The notes beneath the pieces were generated by a model. The model was not told the origin of the DNA and made no database searches. It saw only the letters and a list, made by a program, of their open reading frames with translations. Made by a program: the position numbers and the translations under genes. A stretch of 64,000 nucleotides of DNA from Flavobacterium sp. NG2. Its GTDB lineage: Bacteria > Bacteroidota > Bacteroidia > Flavobacteriales > Flavobacteriaceae. The stretch is taken from positions 784,001 through 848,000 of the forward strand of contig NZ_CP139420.1 in NCBI RefSeq assembly GCF_034119845.1, written 5' to 3'. Shown one piece after another: positions 43,949 through 52,078 of this stretch (position 1 is its first letter; each line of letters opens with the position of its first letter).

Positions 43949-44911
43949 TTACATTACTGCATCTAAATCTAAGAAATCGCTTAAATCTTCGCCTGTTGCA
44001 TCTTTGTAGTTTTCTTCTGTTTGCACAATTGTGTTTAAGTCAAGGTCTCCATCTAATTCAACATGTTCAAAAACAAATTTCAAAGTACGCATCGCTACCC
44101 AAGCATAACCCAAACCAAGTGTGAATATAAGAATAAAGAGGTTAACTATTACTAAGCTGAAAAAATCACCACCTGTGGCAGTTGACGTAAAATTAATTTT
44201 ATCGTCTCCTTTTTTCAAACTTAAATTATTTACATAATATTCAAACAACTCTTTTTGCCACCAAAACATATAAATCCCTAAAGTAAAAATAGTTAAGAAA
44301 TAGCCTTTAAGGTTCATTACAAAATAATCACCTCCATCACCATCATACTCAAATTCAGCATCACCAAAACGAACGTTTCCTAATAAATAATTTCGCATGT
44401 TCATCGCCATCCAAGGTCCATAAATCCCTAAGGTGATTATAGTAAGTCCAATCCATTTGAAGAACAATTTAATAAATTCAGTTCTATCTCCTCTATAGCC
44501 AAATCGAATTCCTCTCCAAGAAGTACGAGACATTCTATATCGATAAGAACCGTGAATGGCAAAAGGTAGAATTGCAAAAATCGCCACATAGAATAATAAA
44601 GGCCCTAAAAAAACAATATCAAAAATATACACTATCGAAATCACTACTATCAATAGAACTAAAAATATCAAAATTGCTTTAACAAAACCTTTAAACATTT
44701 CTTTTCCAGTTCCATGAAAGGAAAAAGAATCTCCATTTAAAGATGTTTCACTATATACAAATTGCAATTGTTTTGCTTTTGCCCAAGGATAATAAATCCC
44801 AAGAGTAAGGATGGTTAATAGCCAATTGACTATAACTATTCCAAAAAAGTCACTTCCTTTTCCGTGAAAATCAAGTGTGTAGTTTTGATTGTTTCCTAAG
44901 TTGTTTTCCAT
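43949..44911 (-). CDS. DUF898 (YjgN-like) multi-pass membrane protein
   Basis: A 320-residue protein with a repeated architecture of three similar units, each with a GxGxDFFxIVIVNxLLxIxTLGxYYPWAxxK signature (FHGKGSDFFGIVIVNWLLTI; YDGDGGDYFVMNLKGYFLTI; STATGGDFFSLVIVNLFILI). It has about six or more membrane helices. This is the DUF898/YjgN family, of unknown function. It is encoded immediately ahead of the M48 peptidase (4-base gap). Confidence 0.9.
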   Translation of the reverse strand: MENNLGNNQNYTLDFHGKGSDFFGIVIVNWLLTILTLGIYYPWAKAKQLQFVYSETSLNGDSFSFHGTGKEMFKGFVKAILIFLVLLIVVISIVYIFDIVFLGPLLFYVAIFAILPFAIHGSYRYRMSRTSWRGIRFGYRGDRTEFIKLFFKWIGLTIITLGIYGPWMAMNMRNYLLGNVRFGDAEFEYDGDGGDYFVMNLKGYFLTIFTLGIYMFWWQKELFEYYVNNLSLKKGDDKINFTSTATGGDFFSLVIVNLFILIFTLGLGYAWVAMRTLKFVFEHVELDGDLDLNTIVQTEENYKDATGEDLSDFLDLDAVM

Positions 44912-45050
44912 AATTTCGTTTCAGTTTACAGATTTAAAATTCTTGATAAAAATATACTATTTTATTTACTAAAGAAAACTAAATAAATAATTTCTATCCC
45001 TTCATTAGTTATAAAAATGTTATCTATTATGCAATACCGTTTTTATACAT

Positions 45051-45058
45051 TATCTTTG
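45051..45058 (+). promoter_or_regulatory. Bacteroidota -7 box of the suf operon
   Basis: TATCTTTG matches TAnnTTTG and lies 64 bases before the sufA ATG in a region with no other feature. A -33 TTG is not clear. Confidence 0.45.
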
Positions 45059-45122
45059 CAGTTAATTTAGACAAAATCAATATAGCTAAAAAAGCTAGTG
45101 TTGATTCATAAAAAAGAAGCAC

Positions 45123-45452
45123 ATGATTAAAGTTTCAGATACTGCTAAAAAGAAAATCATCGAATTAATGAAAGACGATGGATTTGATGCTGCCAAAGAT
45201 TACGTGAGAGTAGGCGTAAAAAGTGGTGGTTGCTCCGGCTTGTCTTATGATTTGAAATTTGACAATCAAAAAGGAGAAGACGATAAAATTTTTGTAGATA
45301 ATGATATCACAATCGCTGTTGAAAAAAAATCGTTCTTGTATTTAGCAGGAACAATTTTAGAATTTTCAGGTGGTTTAAACGGAAAAGGATTTGTATTCAA
45401 CAATCCAAATGCCTCAAGAACTTGTGGTTGTGGTGAATCATTTTCATTATAG
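45123..45452 (+). CDS. sufA: Iron-sulfur assembly A-type protein SufA
   Basis: A 109-residue A-type carrier with the three ligand cysteines C37 (SGGCSGLSY), C101 and C103 (TCGCGESF). It accepts or transfers Fe-S clusters in the Suf pathway. It is the first gene of the suf operon; sufB begins 36 bases downstream. The name SufA is assigned by context (IscA and ErpA have the same fold). Confidence 0.93.
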   Translation: MIKVSDTAKKKIIELMKDDGFDAAKDYVRVGVKSGGCSGLSYDLKFDNQKGEDDKIFVDNDITIAVEKKSFLYLAGTILEFSGGLNGKGFVFNNPNASRTCGCGESFSL

Positions 45453-45488
45453 GAATTAAAAATAAAAGGAAATAATCTAAACAAGACT

Positions 45489-46937
45489 ATGTCAAAATAT
45501 ACTGAAGACGATTTAAAAATCGAACTCGAAAACAAAGAATACGAGTACGGATTCTACACCGAATTAGAATCGGAGACCTTTCCTATTGGCTTAAATGAAG
45601 ATATCGTTCGTGCCATTTCACAAAAAAAGGAAGAGCCTCAATGGATGACTGATTGGAGAATCGAAGCTTTTAGAGCTTGGGAAGAAATGATTGAGCCAGA
45701 ATGGGCGAATGTCAAATATGTAAAACCTGATTTTCAGGCTATCTCTTATTATTCAGCTCCAAAAACGGTAGACCCGAATAAAACCCTTGATGATGTTGAT
45801 CCAGAATTATTGGAGATGTACAAGAAACTAGGGATTTCTGTCGATGAGCAAAAAATGATGAATAATGTGGCTATGGATATTGTTGTCGATTCTGTTTCGG
45901 TAGCAACAACATTCAAGAAAACATTAGGCGAAAAAGGAATCATTTTTATGAGTATTTCTGAAGCCATCAAAGAGCATCCAGAATTAGTTCGTAAATATCT
46001 TGGAACTGTAGTTCCTCAAAGAGATAATTTTTATGCAGCCTTAAACTCGGCTGTTTTCTCAGATGGATCTTTTTGTTATATTCCAAAGGGTGTAAAATGC
46101 CCAATGGAACTTTCTACTTATTTCCGTATCAATCAAGCAGGAACAGGACAGTTCGAAAGAACTTTAGTTATTGCTGACGAAGGAAGTTATGTATCGTACT
46201 TAGAAGGTTGTACAGCTCCTAGTCGTGATGAAAATCAATTACACGCTGCGGTAGTTGAACTAATTGCTTTGGACGATGCCGAAATTAAATATTCTACCGT
46301 TCAAAACTGGTTCCCTGGAAACAAAGAAGGAAAAGGTGGGGTTTACAATTTTGTAACCAAAAGAGGTTTATGCGAAACTAATGCTAAAATTTCTTGGACT
46401 CAGGTAGAAACAGGGTCTGCTATTACTTGGAAATATCCTTCTTGTGTATTAAAAGGAGATAATTCAGTAGGTGAATTTTATTCGATTGCCGTTACTAATA
46501 ATTTCCAACAAGCCGATACTGGAACTAAGATGATTCACTTGGGTAAAAACACCAAATCGACCATCATTTCCAAAGGTATCTCAGCAGGAAAATCACAAAA
46601 CAGTTATAGAGGATTGGTACAAATCAGTCCAAGAGCCGAAAATGCTCGTAACTTCTCTCAATGTGACTCATTATTAATGGGGAACAATTGTGGAGCGCAT
46701 ACTTTTCCATATATCGAAAGTAAAAATCCAACAGCCAAAATAGAACACGAAGCAACAACAAGTAAAATTGGTGAAGACCAAGTTTTCTATTGTAACCAAC
46801 GTGGAATTCCAACGGAGAAAGCTATCGCTTTAATCGTAAACGGTTTCAGTAAAGATGTATTGAATAAGTTACCAATGGAATTTGCTGTTGAAGCTCAAAA
46901 ATTACTAGAAATTTCGCTTGAAGGTTCTGTCGGATAG
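45489..46937 (+). CDS. sufB: Fe-S scaffold component SufB
   Basis: A 482-residue beta-helix protein, part of the SufBC2D scaffold on which Fe-S clusters are built. Typical SufB segments include [20 protein letters not shown] and [19 protein letters not shown], plus [17 protein letters not shown] at the C-terminal core. The length is normal for the family. The operon continues to sufC, but here 667 bases and two small genes separate sufB from sufC instead of the usual tight packing. Confidence 0.96.
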   Translation: MSKYTEDDLKIELENKEYEYGFYTELESETFPIGLNEDIVRAISQKKEEPQWMTDWRIEAFRAWEEMIEPEWANVKYVKPDFQAISYYSAPKTVDPNKTLDDVDPELLEMYKKLGISVDEQKMMNNVAMDIVVDSVSVATTFKKTLGEKGIIFMSISEAIKEHPELVRKYLGTVVPQRDNFYAALNSAVFSDGSFCYIPKGVKCPMELSTYFRINQAGTGQFERTLVIADEGSYVSYLEGCTAPSRDENQLHAAVVELIALDDAEIKYSTVQNWFPGNKEGKGGVYNFVTKRGLCETNAKISWTQVETGSAITWKYPSCVLKGDNSVGEFYSIAVTNNFQQADTGTKMIHLGKNTKSTIISKGISAGKSQNSYRGLVQISPRAENARNFSQCDSLLMGNNCGAHTFPYIESKNPTAKIEHEATTSKIGEDQVFYCNQRGIPTEKAIALIVNGFSKDVLNKLPMEFAVEAQKLLEISLEGSVG

Positions 46938-46979
46938 TTTTTTGTAAATTTGAAAAATCAACATTAAATTACAATTATT

Positions 46980-47186
46980 ATGGATCTCATTTTAAAAAAT
47001 GTAAAGAAAAAAGATTTTCCAGTGTTGAAATCATTGGCAAAATCGCTTGGTTTTGACATCGAAGAAAAGATTGATAAACCATATAATCCTGAATTTGTAA
47101 AAGAGATTTTGGAAGCTGAACAAAGTATTAGAGATGGAAAAGGAATAAAAATGACTATGGAAGAATTAGATGATTTATGGAAATAA
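46980..47186 (+). CDS. Antitoxin-like small protein within suf operon
   Basis: A 68-residue charged helical protein, MDLILKNVKKKDFPVLKSLA at the start and KGIKMTMEELDDLWK at the end. The pattern resembles DUF2683/RHH-like antitoxins found ahead of RelE-family toxins, whose C-terminus binds the toxin; this is only a pattern-level match. It lies 42 bases after sufB and 24 bases before the next small gene. It interrupts the suf operon in line with transcription. Confidence 0.65.
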   Translation: MDLILKNVKKKDFPVLKSLAKSLGFDIEEKIDKPYNPEFVKEILEAEQSIRDGKGIKMTMEELDDLWK

Positions 47187-47210
47187 AATTCTTAAAAGTC
47201 TATTTTTAAA

Positions 47211-47495
47211 ATGAGTAATGTTTTAGAAATTAAAATAATCAATGCAACGGAATTTAATGACTTTTTAAATTTATCATTAAAACCAATGTTTTTAAATATT
47301 GATAAAAAAAAGAAAAATCAAGTTATAACTAATGAACACTATCTAGGAATGTTGTTTTTAGATATTCAACGAAATGGTTTTATTAAGATAAACTCGCTAG
47401 ATTGTTTGGCAACTGAATTAAGAAGACACTCTTTTATTTTTGATAAAAATTGGGATAAAAGAGCAAAATTCATACAGAGCTTACTATATCCATAA
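47211..47495 (+). CDS. Small protein of unknown function, partner of 68-aa gene
   Basis: A 94-residue soluble protein; residues 30-40 are Lys-rich (NIDKKKKNQV) and the C-terminal part reads TELRRHSFIFDKNWDKRAKF. It does not look like RelE, ParE or other common toxins. The position directly after an antitoxin-like gene suggests a toxin-antitoxin partner or a diverged remnant. No signal peptide or membrane segment. I do not assign a function. Confidence 0.55.
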   Translation: MSNVLEIKIINATEFNDFLNLSLKPMFLNIDKKKKNQVITNEHYLGMLFLDIQRNGFIKINSLDCLATELRRHSFIFDKNWDKRAKFIQSLLYP

Positions 47496-47604
47496 AAGTT
47501 AAAACAGAAAACAAATTTATATAATAATTAAATAAAAAAGATCGCAAAGGATTTAAGTTACGTTATAGAAAACTTGAAACCTGAAACTTTAAACAAAAAA
47601 AATA

Positions 47605-48357
47605 ATGTTATCAATCAAGAATCTACACGCCTCAATAGGTGACAAAGAAATATTAAAAGGAATCAACCTTGAGGTAAAAGCGGGAGAAGTTCACGCTATC
47701 ATGGGACCTAACGGTGCTGGAAAAAGTACTTTATCAGCTATTATTGCTGGTAACGAGAATTACGAAGTAACAGATGGCCAAGTATTCTTGGATGGAGAAG
47801 ACCTAGCTGATTTAGCTCCAGAAGAAAGAGCACACAAAGGAGTTTTCCTTTCGTTCCAATACCCAGTTGAAATTCCAGGTGTTTCGGTAACAAACTTTAT
47901 GCGTTCAGCAATCAACGAAACTCGTAAAGCCAAAGGTCAAGACGAAATGCCAGCTAACGAAATGTTGAAGTTAATTCGTGAAAAATCAGAATTATTAGAA
48001 ATTGACCGTAAGTTTCTTTCTCGTTCCCTAAACGAAGGTTTTTCAGGAGGAGAGAAAAAACGTAACGAGATTTTCCAAATGGCAATGTTAGAGCCAAAAG
48101 TAGCCATCCTTGACGAAACTGATTCAGGATTGGATATTGATGCTTTGCGTATCGTTGCTAACGGAGTAAACAAGCTTAAAAGCGATAAAAACGCAGTAGT
48201 AGTAATTACACACTACCAACGTTTATTAGATTATATCATCCCTGATTACGTTCACGTTTTACTAAACGGAAAAATTGTAAAATCAGGTGACGCTTCATTA
48301 GCACATGAGCTTGAAGAAAAAGGATACGACTGGATCAAACAAGAGCAGGAAGCATAA
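47605..48357 (+). CDS. sufC: Fe-S assembly ATPase SufC
   Basis: A 250-residue ABC-type ATPase of the SufBC2D complex. Motifs: Walker A GPNGAGKST (about residues 34-42), ABC signature FSGGEKKR (about 145-152), Walker B AILDETDSGLD and the His switch VITHYQR. It powers cluster assembly on SufB. About 110 noncoding bases separate it from the upstream small gene. Confidence 0.97.
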   Translation: MLSIKNLHASIGDKEILKGINLEVKAGEVHAIMGPNGAGKSTLSAIIAGNENYEVTDGQVFLDGEDLADLAPEERAHKGVFLSFQYPVEIPGVSVTNFMRSAINETRKAKGQDEMPANEMLKLIREKSELLEIDRKFLSRSLNEGFSGGEKKRNEIFQMAMLEPKVAILDETDSGLDIDALRIVANGVNKLKSDKNAVVVITHYQRLLDYIIPDYVHVLLNGKIVKSGDASLAHELEEKGYDWIKQEQEA

Positions 48358-48362
48358 TTTTT

Positions 48363-48428
48363 GTTTAAAGTTTAAAGTTTAAAGTTACCACAAGATAACT
48401 TTAAACTTTTAAACCTTAAACTTTAAAC
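48363..48428. repeat. Heptamer palindrome between sufC and sufD
   Basis: The spacer is a run of TTTAAAG units that returns as its own complement (CTTTAAA) after a short loop. It forms an imperfect hairpin of about 25 bases per arm, with no T-tract after it. It could tune the sufC/sufD expression ratio or be a repetitive spacer; it is seen, its role is not. Confidence 0.6.
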
Positions 48429-48441
48429 AAACTATAGAAAA

Positions 48442-49758
48442 ATGGATTTAAAAGAAAAATTAGTATCGTCTTTTATGGCGTTTGAAGAGCGTATCGATGT
48501 GCATGCACAATTACACGATGTACGTACTGAAGCCCTAAAAAACTTTGAAAATAAAGGATTCCCTACCAAAAAAGAAGAATCTTGGAAATACACTTCGTTA
48601 AACGCCATCTTAAAAAATGACTTTACGGTATTCCCAAAAAACGAATCAGCGGTTGAATTCAAAGACGTAAAAAAATACTTTTTACACGAAGTAGACACCT
48701 ATAAAGTCGTATTTATTGACGGTGTTTTCAGTTCGAATTTGTCTTCTACAACACATGACGGAATCGATGTTTGCTTAATGTCATCAGCATTAAACAAACC
48801 AAAATACAAAATGATTATTGATAATTACTTCAACAAAATCGCTAGTAAAGACGAGAGTTTGACGACCTTGAATACTGCTTTTGCTGCTGAAGGAGCCTAT
48901 ATCAATATCCCAAAAAGCAAAGTAGCCGACAAACCTATCGAAATCATGTATTTCTCAACAGGTAACGAAGCCGCTTTGATGGTACAACCTCGAAATTTAG
49001 TTATCGTTGGTGAAAATTCACACGTACAAATCATCGAGCGCCACCAAAGTTTAAACGAAAATCCAGTATTGACTAACGCAGTTACTGAGATTTTTGCTCA
49101 AAAACGTGCCATTGTAGATTATTACAAAATCCAAAACGATGCTTCGGAAGCAAACCTAATCGACAATACTTATGTTTCACAACAAAAAGAAAGTCATGTT
49201 TATGTGCATACCTTCTCTTTCGGTGGAAACTTAACCCGTAACAACTTGAACTTCTTCCATTTTGGAGAACGTTTAACAAGTACCCTAAACGGAATCACGA
49301 TTATTGGCGACAAGCAACACGTAGACCACTATACCTTGGTAAATCACGCAGAACCAAACTGCGAGAGTTTCCAAGATTATAAAGGAATTTTCTCTGACCG
49401 TTCTACAGGTGTTTTCAACGGAAAAGTATTTGTTGAGAAAGAAGCGCAAAAAACCAATGCCTTCCAAAAAAGCAACAACATTTTGTTGAGTGATAAAGCA
49501 ACCATCAACGCTAAGCCACAGTTGGAAATCTTTGCTGATGACGTAAAATGTTCACACGGTTGTACCGTAGGACAATTAGACGAAACCGCTTTGTTCTACA
49601 TGCAACAACGCGGAATCCCTCAAAAAGAAGCCAAAGCCTTATTGATGTACGCGTTCTCCAACTCGGTTATCGAAGGCATCAAAATACCCGAATTAAAACA
49701 ACGTATCACTAAAATCATCGCCAACAAACTAGGCGTGAAATTAGGATTCGATTTATAG
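48442..49758 (+). CDS. sufD: Fe-S scaffold component SufD
   Basis: A 438-residue SufB paralogue and partner in SufBC2D. Family segments include EESWKYTSLNAILKNDF near the N-terminus, the beta-helix core with GDKQHVDHYTLVNHAEPNCE, and CSHGCTVGQLDETALFYMQQ near the C-terminus. It is 84 bases after sufC. SufS and SufE are not found after sufD in this window; a repeat-bounded island follows instead. Confidence 0.96.
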   Translation: MDLKEKLVSSFMAFEERIDVHAQLHDVRTEALKNFENKGFPTKKEESWKYTSLNAILKNDFTVFPKNESAVEFKDVKKYFLHEVDTYKVVFIDGVFSSNLSSTTHDGIDVCLMSSALNKPKYKMIIDNYFNKIASKDESLTTLNTAFAAEGAYINIPKSKVADKPIEIMYFSTGNEAALMVQPRNLVIVGENSHVQIIERHQSLNENPVLTNAVTEIFAQKRAIVDYYKIQNDASEANLIDNTYVSQQKESHVYVHTFSFGGNLTRNNLNFFHFGERLTSTLNGITIIGDKQHVDHYTLVNHAEPNCESFQDYKGIFSDRSTGVFNGKVFVEKEAQKTNAFQKSNNILLSDKATINAKPQLEIFADDVKCSHGCTVGQLDETALFYMQQRGIPQKEAKALLMYAFSNSVIEGIKIPELKQRITKIIANKLGVKLGFDL

Positions 49759-50094
49759 ATTACTGAACCACAAAGTTCACTAAAACTCCACAAGGAGCAC
49801 ATGGTTTTATACTTTGTGCTCTTTGTCATTTATAGCTGTTTTTAGGAGCAGAACATCAGGTGTTTTCAGGAATGATTGTTCCTGCCATTCGCTATATCTT
49901 GTGGCGGCTTAACGCCTGCCGCCACAAGGATGCCGCTGCTGTCAGGGCTAATTAGGGTATTTTGTTTTTATATTGGTGTTTTTCTTATATTTGATTCTAA
50001 ATAATGAGTGATAATAATCATAAAACTTACCTTTATTTGGGTAGCGTTGTATGCTTTTGTCAGATAAATAAATTTTTGCTAAAAATTATACGGA
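49759..50094. other. Noncoding region with palindromic repeat copy C
   Basis: No gene is seen. It holds copy C of the large palindromic repeat (49864-49990) and about 100 bases of AT-rich leader ahead of the 419-residue gene. Confidence 0.7.
49864..49990 (+). repeat. Palindromic repeat, copy C
   Basis: Hairpin arms CTTGTGGCGGC and GCCGCCACAAG around TTAACGCCT, ending CTGTCAGGGCTAATTAG, then TTTTGTTTTTATATTGGTG. It is nearly identical to copy B (inverted, 27003-27136). Confidence 0.85.
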
Positions 50095-51354
50095 ATGCTT
50101 CCATTTGAAAACATAAAAAAAATAGACCTTTCTAAAGTTAATAATGGGTTTGCAGAAAATATTCCTGAATTATATGATAAATTAATTAGACCTCAATTTG
50201 AAAACTCAAAACTAATTAAAGAAATACATCATACTTTAGTTGAATATATAAATAGCAACGACCCTATATTTTTTATACGGCTTTATGGTTCATACACCAA
50301 AAAGAATTATGAATTACAAAGGAGAGGATTCTTAACAGAATATAGTGATAATATGAAGGTTAGTTTTTGTGATAATACATTCACATTACTTTTTGCTGAA
50401 ATGAAATTAGCAAATATCAATTATTCATCACTTGACCTAAAAAAACTATTAAGTCAAAAAAAATTAATTGTAGGGTTTGGTCAGGTGTCAGAAGAAAAAG
50501 AACTTTGCTTTTACACTCCTAAAGATGCAATAAGAGCTAAGCTTAACGTCAAAGGATGGTATCAAGCGCATATTAAGCCAACAGGGTATGGTTACAACGA
50601 TTTAGACCTCAAAACACTATTTCCTAACCCTCCAAGAATCGAATTTCAAAAAGAAGATAGAATTCGGCATATAAATGAAAAATTAACTTCTAATCAATTA
50701 AGAATTTTAAAAGCACATTTTTTACGACTAATACATCCATTTAATTCTTTTTTAGTTCCTAAAAAAAACCAATTAAGTTACTCAGGAAAAAATATTGGAG
50801 AAGAAAATGAATTAATTAATTTTGTAAGGAAACAGATAAAAAAAGGCTACCCAATTGAATATGAGGAATTTGACAATTTATCAATTGAATATAACATTGA
50901 AGAATCAAAATCGTTTATTACTAACATTCAATGGTTTGAAAAACCAATAAATGAAAAAAAAATAATTTCTAAAAAAATTGATTTAAAGAAGATGGAAAAG
51001 CTAACTGTAGAAAAGAATTTAGAAAATGAGCGATCTGAAATCGATCTAGAAATTAAATTAGAAAATACTTTAAGAGCTATAGGAAAAGAAATTTTTGCAA
51101 CTGTATTGTATCCTGAATTAATTAAAAACATAGAGGTATCTTATGAAGAAATATCAAACAATTACACTGTATATAACAGCTTCACCATAAATTCACAAAA
51201 ATCTAGACTATCAAAAGCAAAATCAATTTTCAGAGAAGGAGAAGAAACTGAGGCTCTATTAAATATTTATGAAAGTAAGAAAATTAAAAATGAAGTAAAA
51301 TTAAAAATTGTTAATTATCTCAATATAAATGGTTATAAAAAAGCCCTCAGCTAG
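50095..51354 (+). CDS. Unrecognised 419-residue protein in repeat-bounded island
   Basis: A cytoplasmic-looking protein with no signal peptide or membrane segment, rich in Lys, Glu, Asn and Ile. The central region reads GWYQAHIKPTGYGYNDLDLK then FPNPPRIEF and RILKAHFLRLIHPFNSFLVP. The C-terminal third is charged and helical. I recognise no family and no catalytic motif. It is flanked by REP-like repeats on both sides and lies where suf operon genes often continue, suggesting an inserted island gene. A defence or mobile-element role is possible only by context. ATG at 50095 is preceded by AT-rich DNA with no strong Shine-Dalgarno. Confidence 0.7.
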   Translation: MLPFENIKKIDLSKVNNGFAENIPELYDKLIRPQFENSKLIKEIHHTLVEYINSNDPIFFIRLYGSYTKKNYELQRRGFLTEYSDNMKVSFCDNTFTLLFAEMKLANINYSSLDLKKLLSQKKLIVGFGQVSEEKELCFYTPKDAIRAKLNVKGWYQAHIKPTGYGYNDLDLKTLFPNPPRIEFQKEDRIRHINEKLTSNQLRILKAHFLRLIHPFNSFLVPKKNQLSYSGKNIGEENELINFVRKQIKKGYPIEYEEFDNLSIEYNIEESKSFITNIQWFEKPINEKKIISKKIDLKKMEKLTVEKNLENERSEIDLEIKLENTLRAIGKEIFATVLYPELIKNIEVSYEEISNNYTVYNSFTINSQKSRLSKAKSIFREGEETEALLNIYESKKIKNEVKLKIVNYLNINGYKKALS

Positions 51355-52078
51355 CCCCAGCTGACACGGGCATAAATAAACACAACGGCTAGTGCGAGTT
51401 TCTAACTCATACCTACACAGATTGGCAAACACACAACAAACAAACCAATCTTTGTCACGCTGTAAGCGTCCTACACAAAGTGCTCACCACACCTCAGATT
51501 CCTACGGAATGACAAACTTTATGGTTAAAAATGACCATCAATTGTGAATGGATTAAAATCCATCCCTACAATCTGAGCCGAGCCTACGGCTCTTGACTAT
51601 TATTTATAAAACGAATTAAATTTCCAAACCTATTTACATGATAAAGTTCCGTAGGAACGGCACATTTTGTAGCCCCGAAATTTATTTCGGGGTAATGTAT
51701 TGACATAGACAACAAAGTCCCATAGGGACGACATAGTATTACAACCAAGCTTTGTCACGCTGTATGCGTCCTACAAAAAGTCCCCATTATACTTGAGATT
51801 CTCCTTCAGAACAACAAACTTTACGGACTATAATTATCACAACCTAAGATTTTTAAAGACTTCTGTGTATCTCTGTGTTTTTTCTTTCTGTCCCTTTGTG
51901 AAACAACTTAATCTTCACTCAGAAAAAAATTACAACCAAATAAATTCTAAATCATTTTTTTCTTACTTTAGTATCACACATCCAATACCACATATTTCCA
52001 AAAAACAAATTTTATTTTAAATTCAAGCCTTAATCAAATAAGGCTAAGTCAAGTTGTTTTTAAAAATGGAATTTGTGT
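51355..52078. repeat. Mosaic of palindromic repeats, noncoding
   Basis: No gene is present. Hairpins include CTTTGTCACGCTG...GCGTCC units (51448 and 51752), CACAAAGTGCTCACCACAC (51476), AGCCGTAGGCT (near 51583), CCCCGAAATttaTTTCGGGG (51674), GTTCCGTAGGAAC (near 51646) and CCCATAGGGACG (51719). The same units occur inverted at 26640-27000. Confidence 0.75.

Noticed and set aside
47211..47495. The 94-residue protein as a RelE-type toxin
   Set aside because: It lacks the RelE/ParE strand order and basic catalytic residues that I would expect; only its position suggests a toxin.
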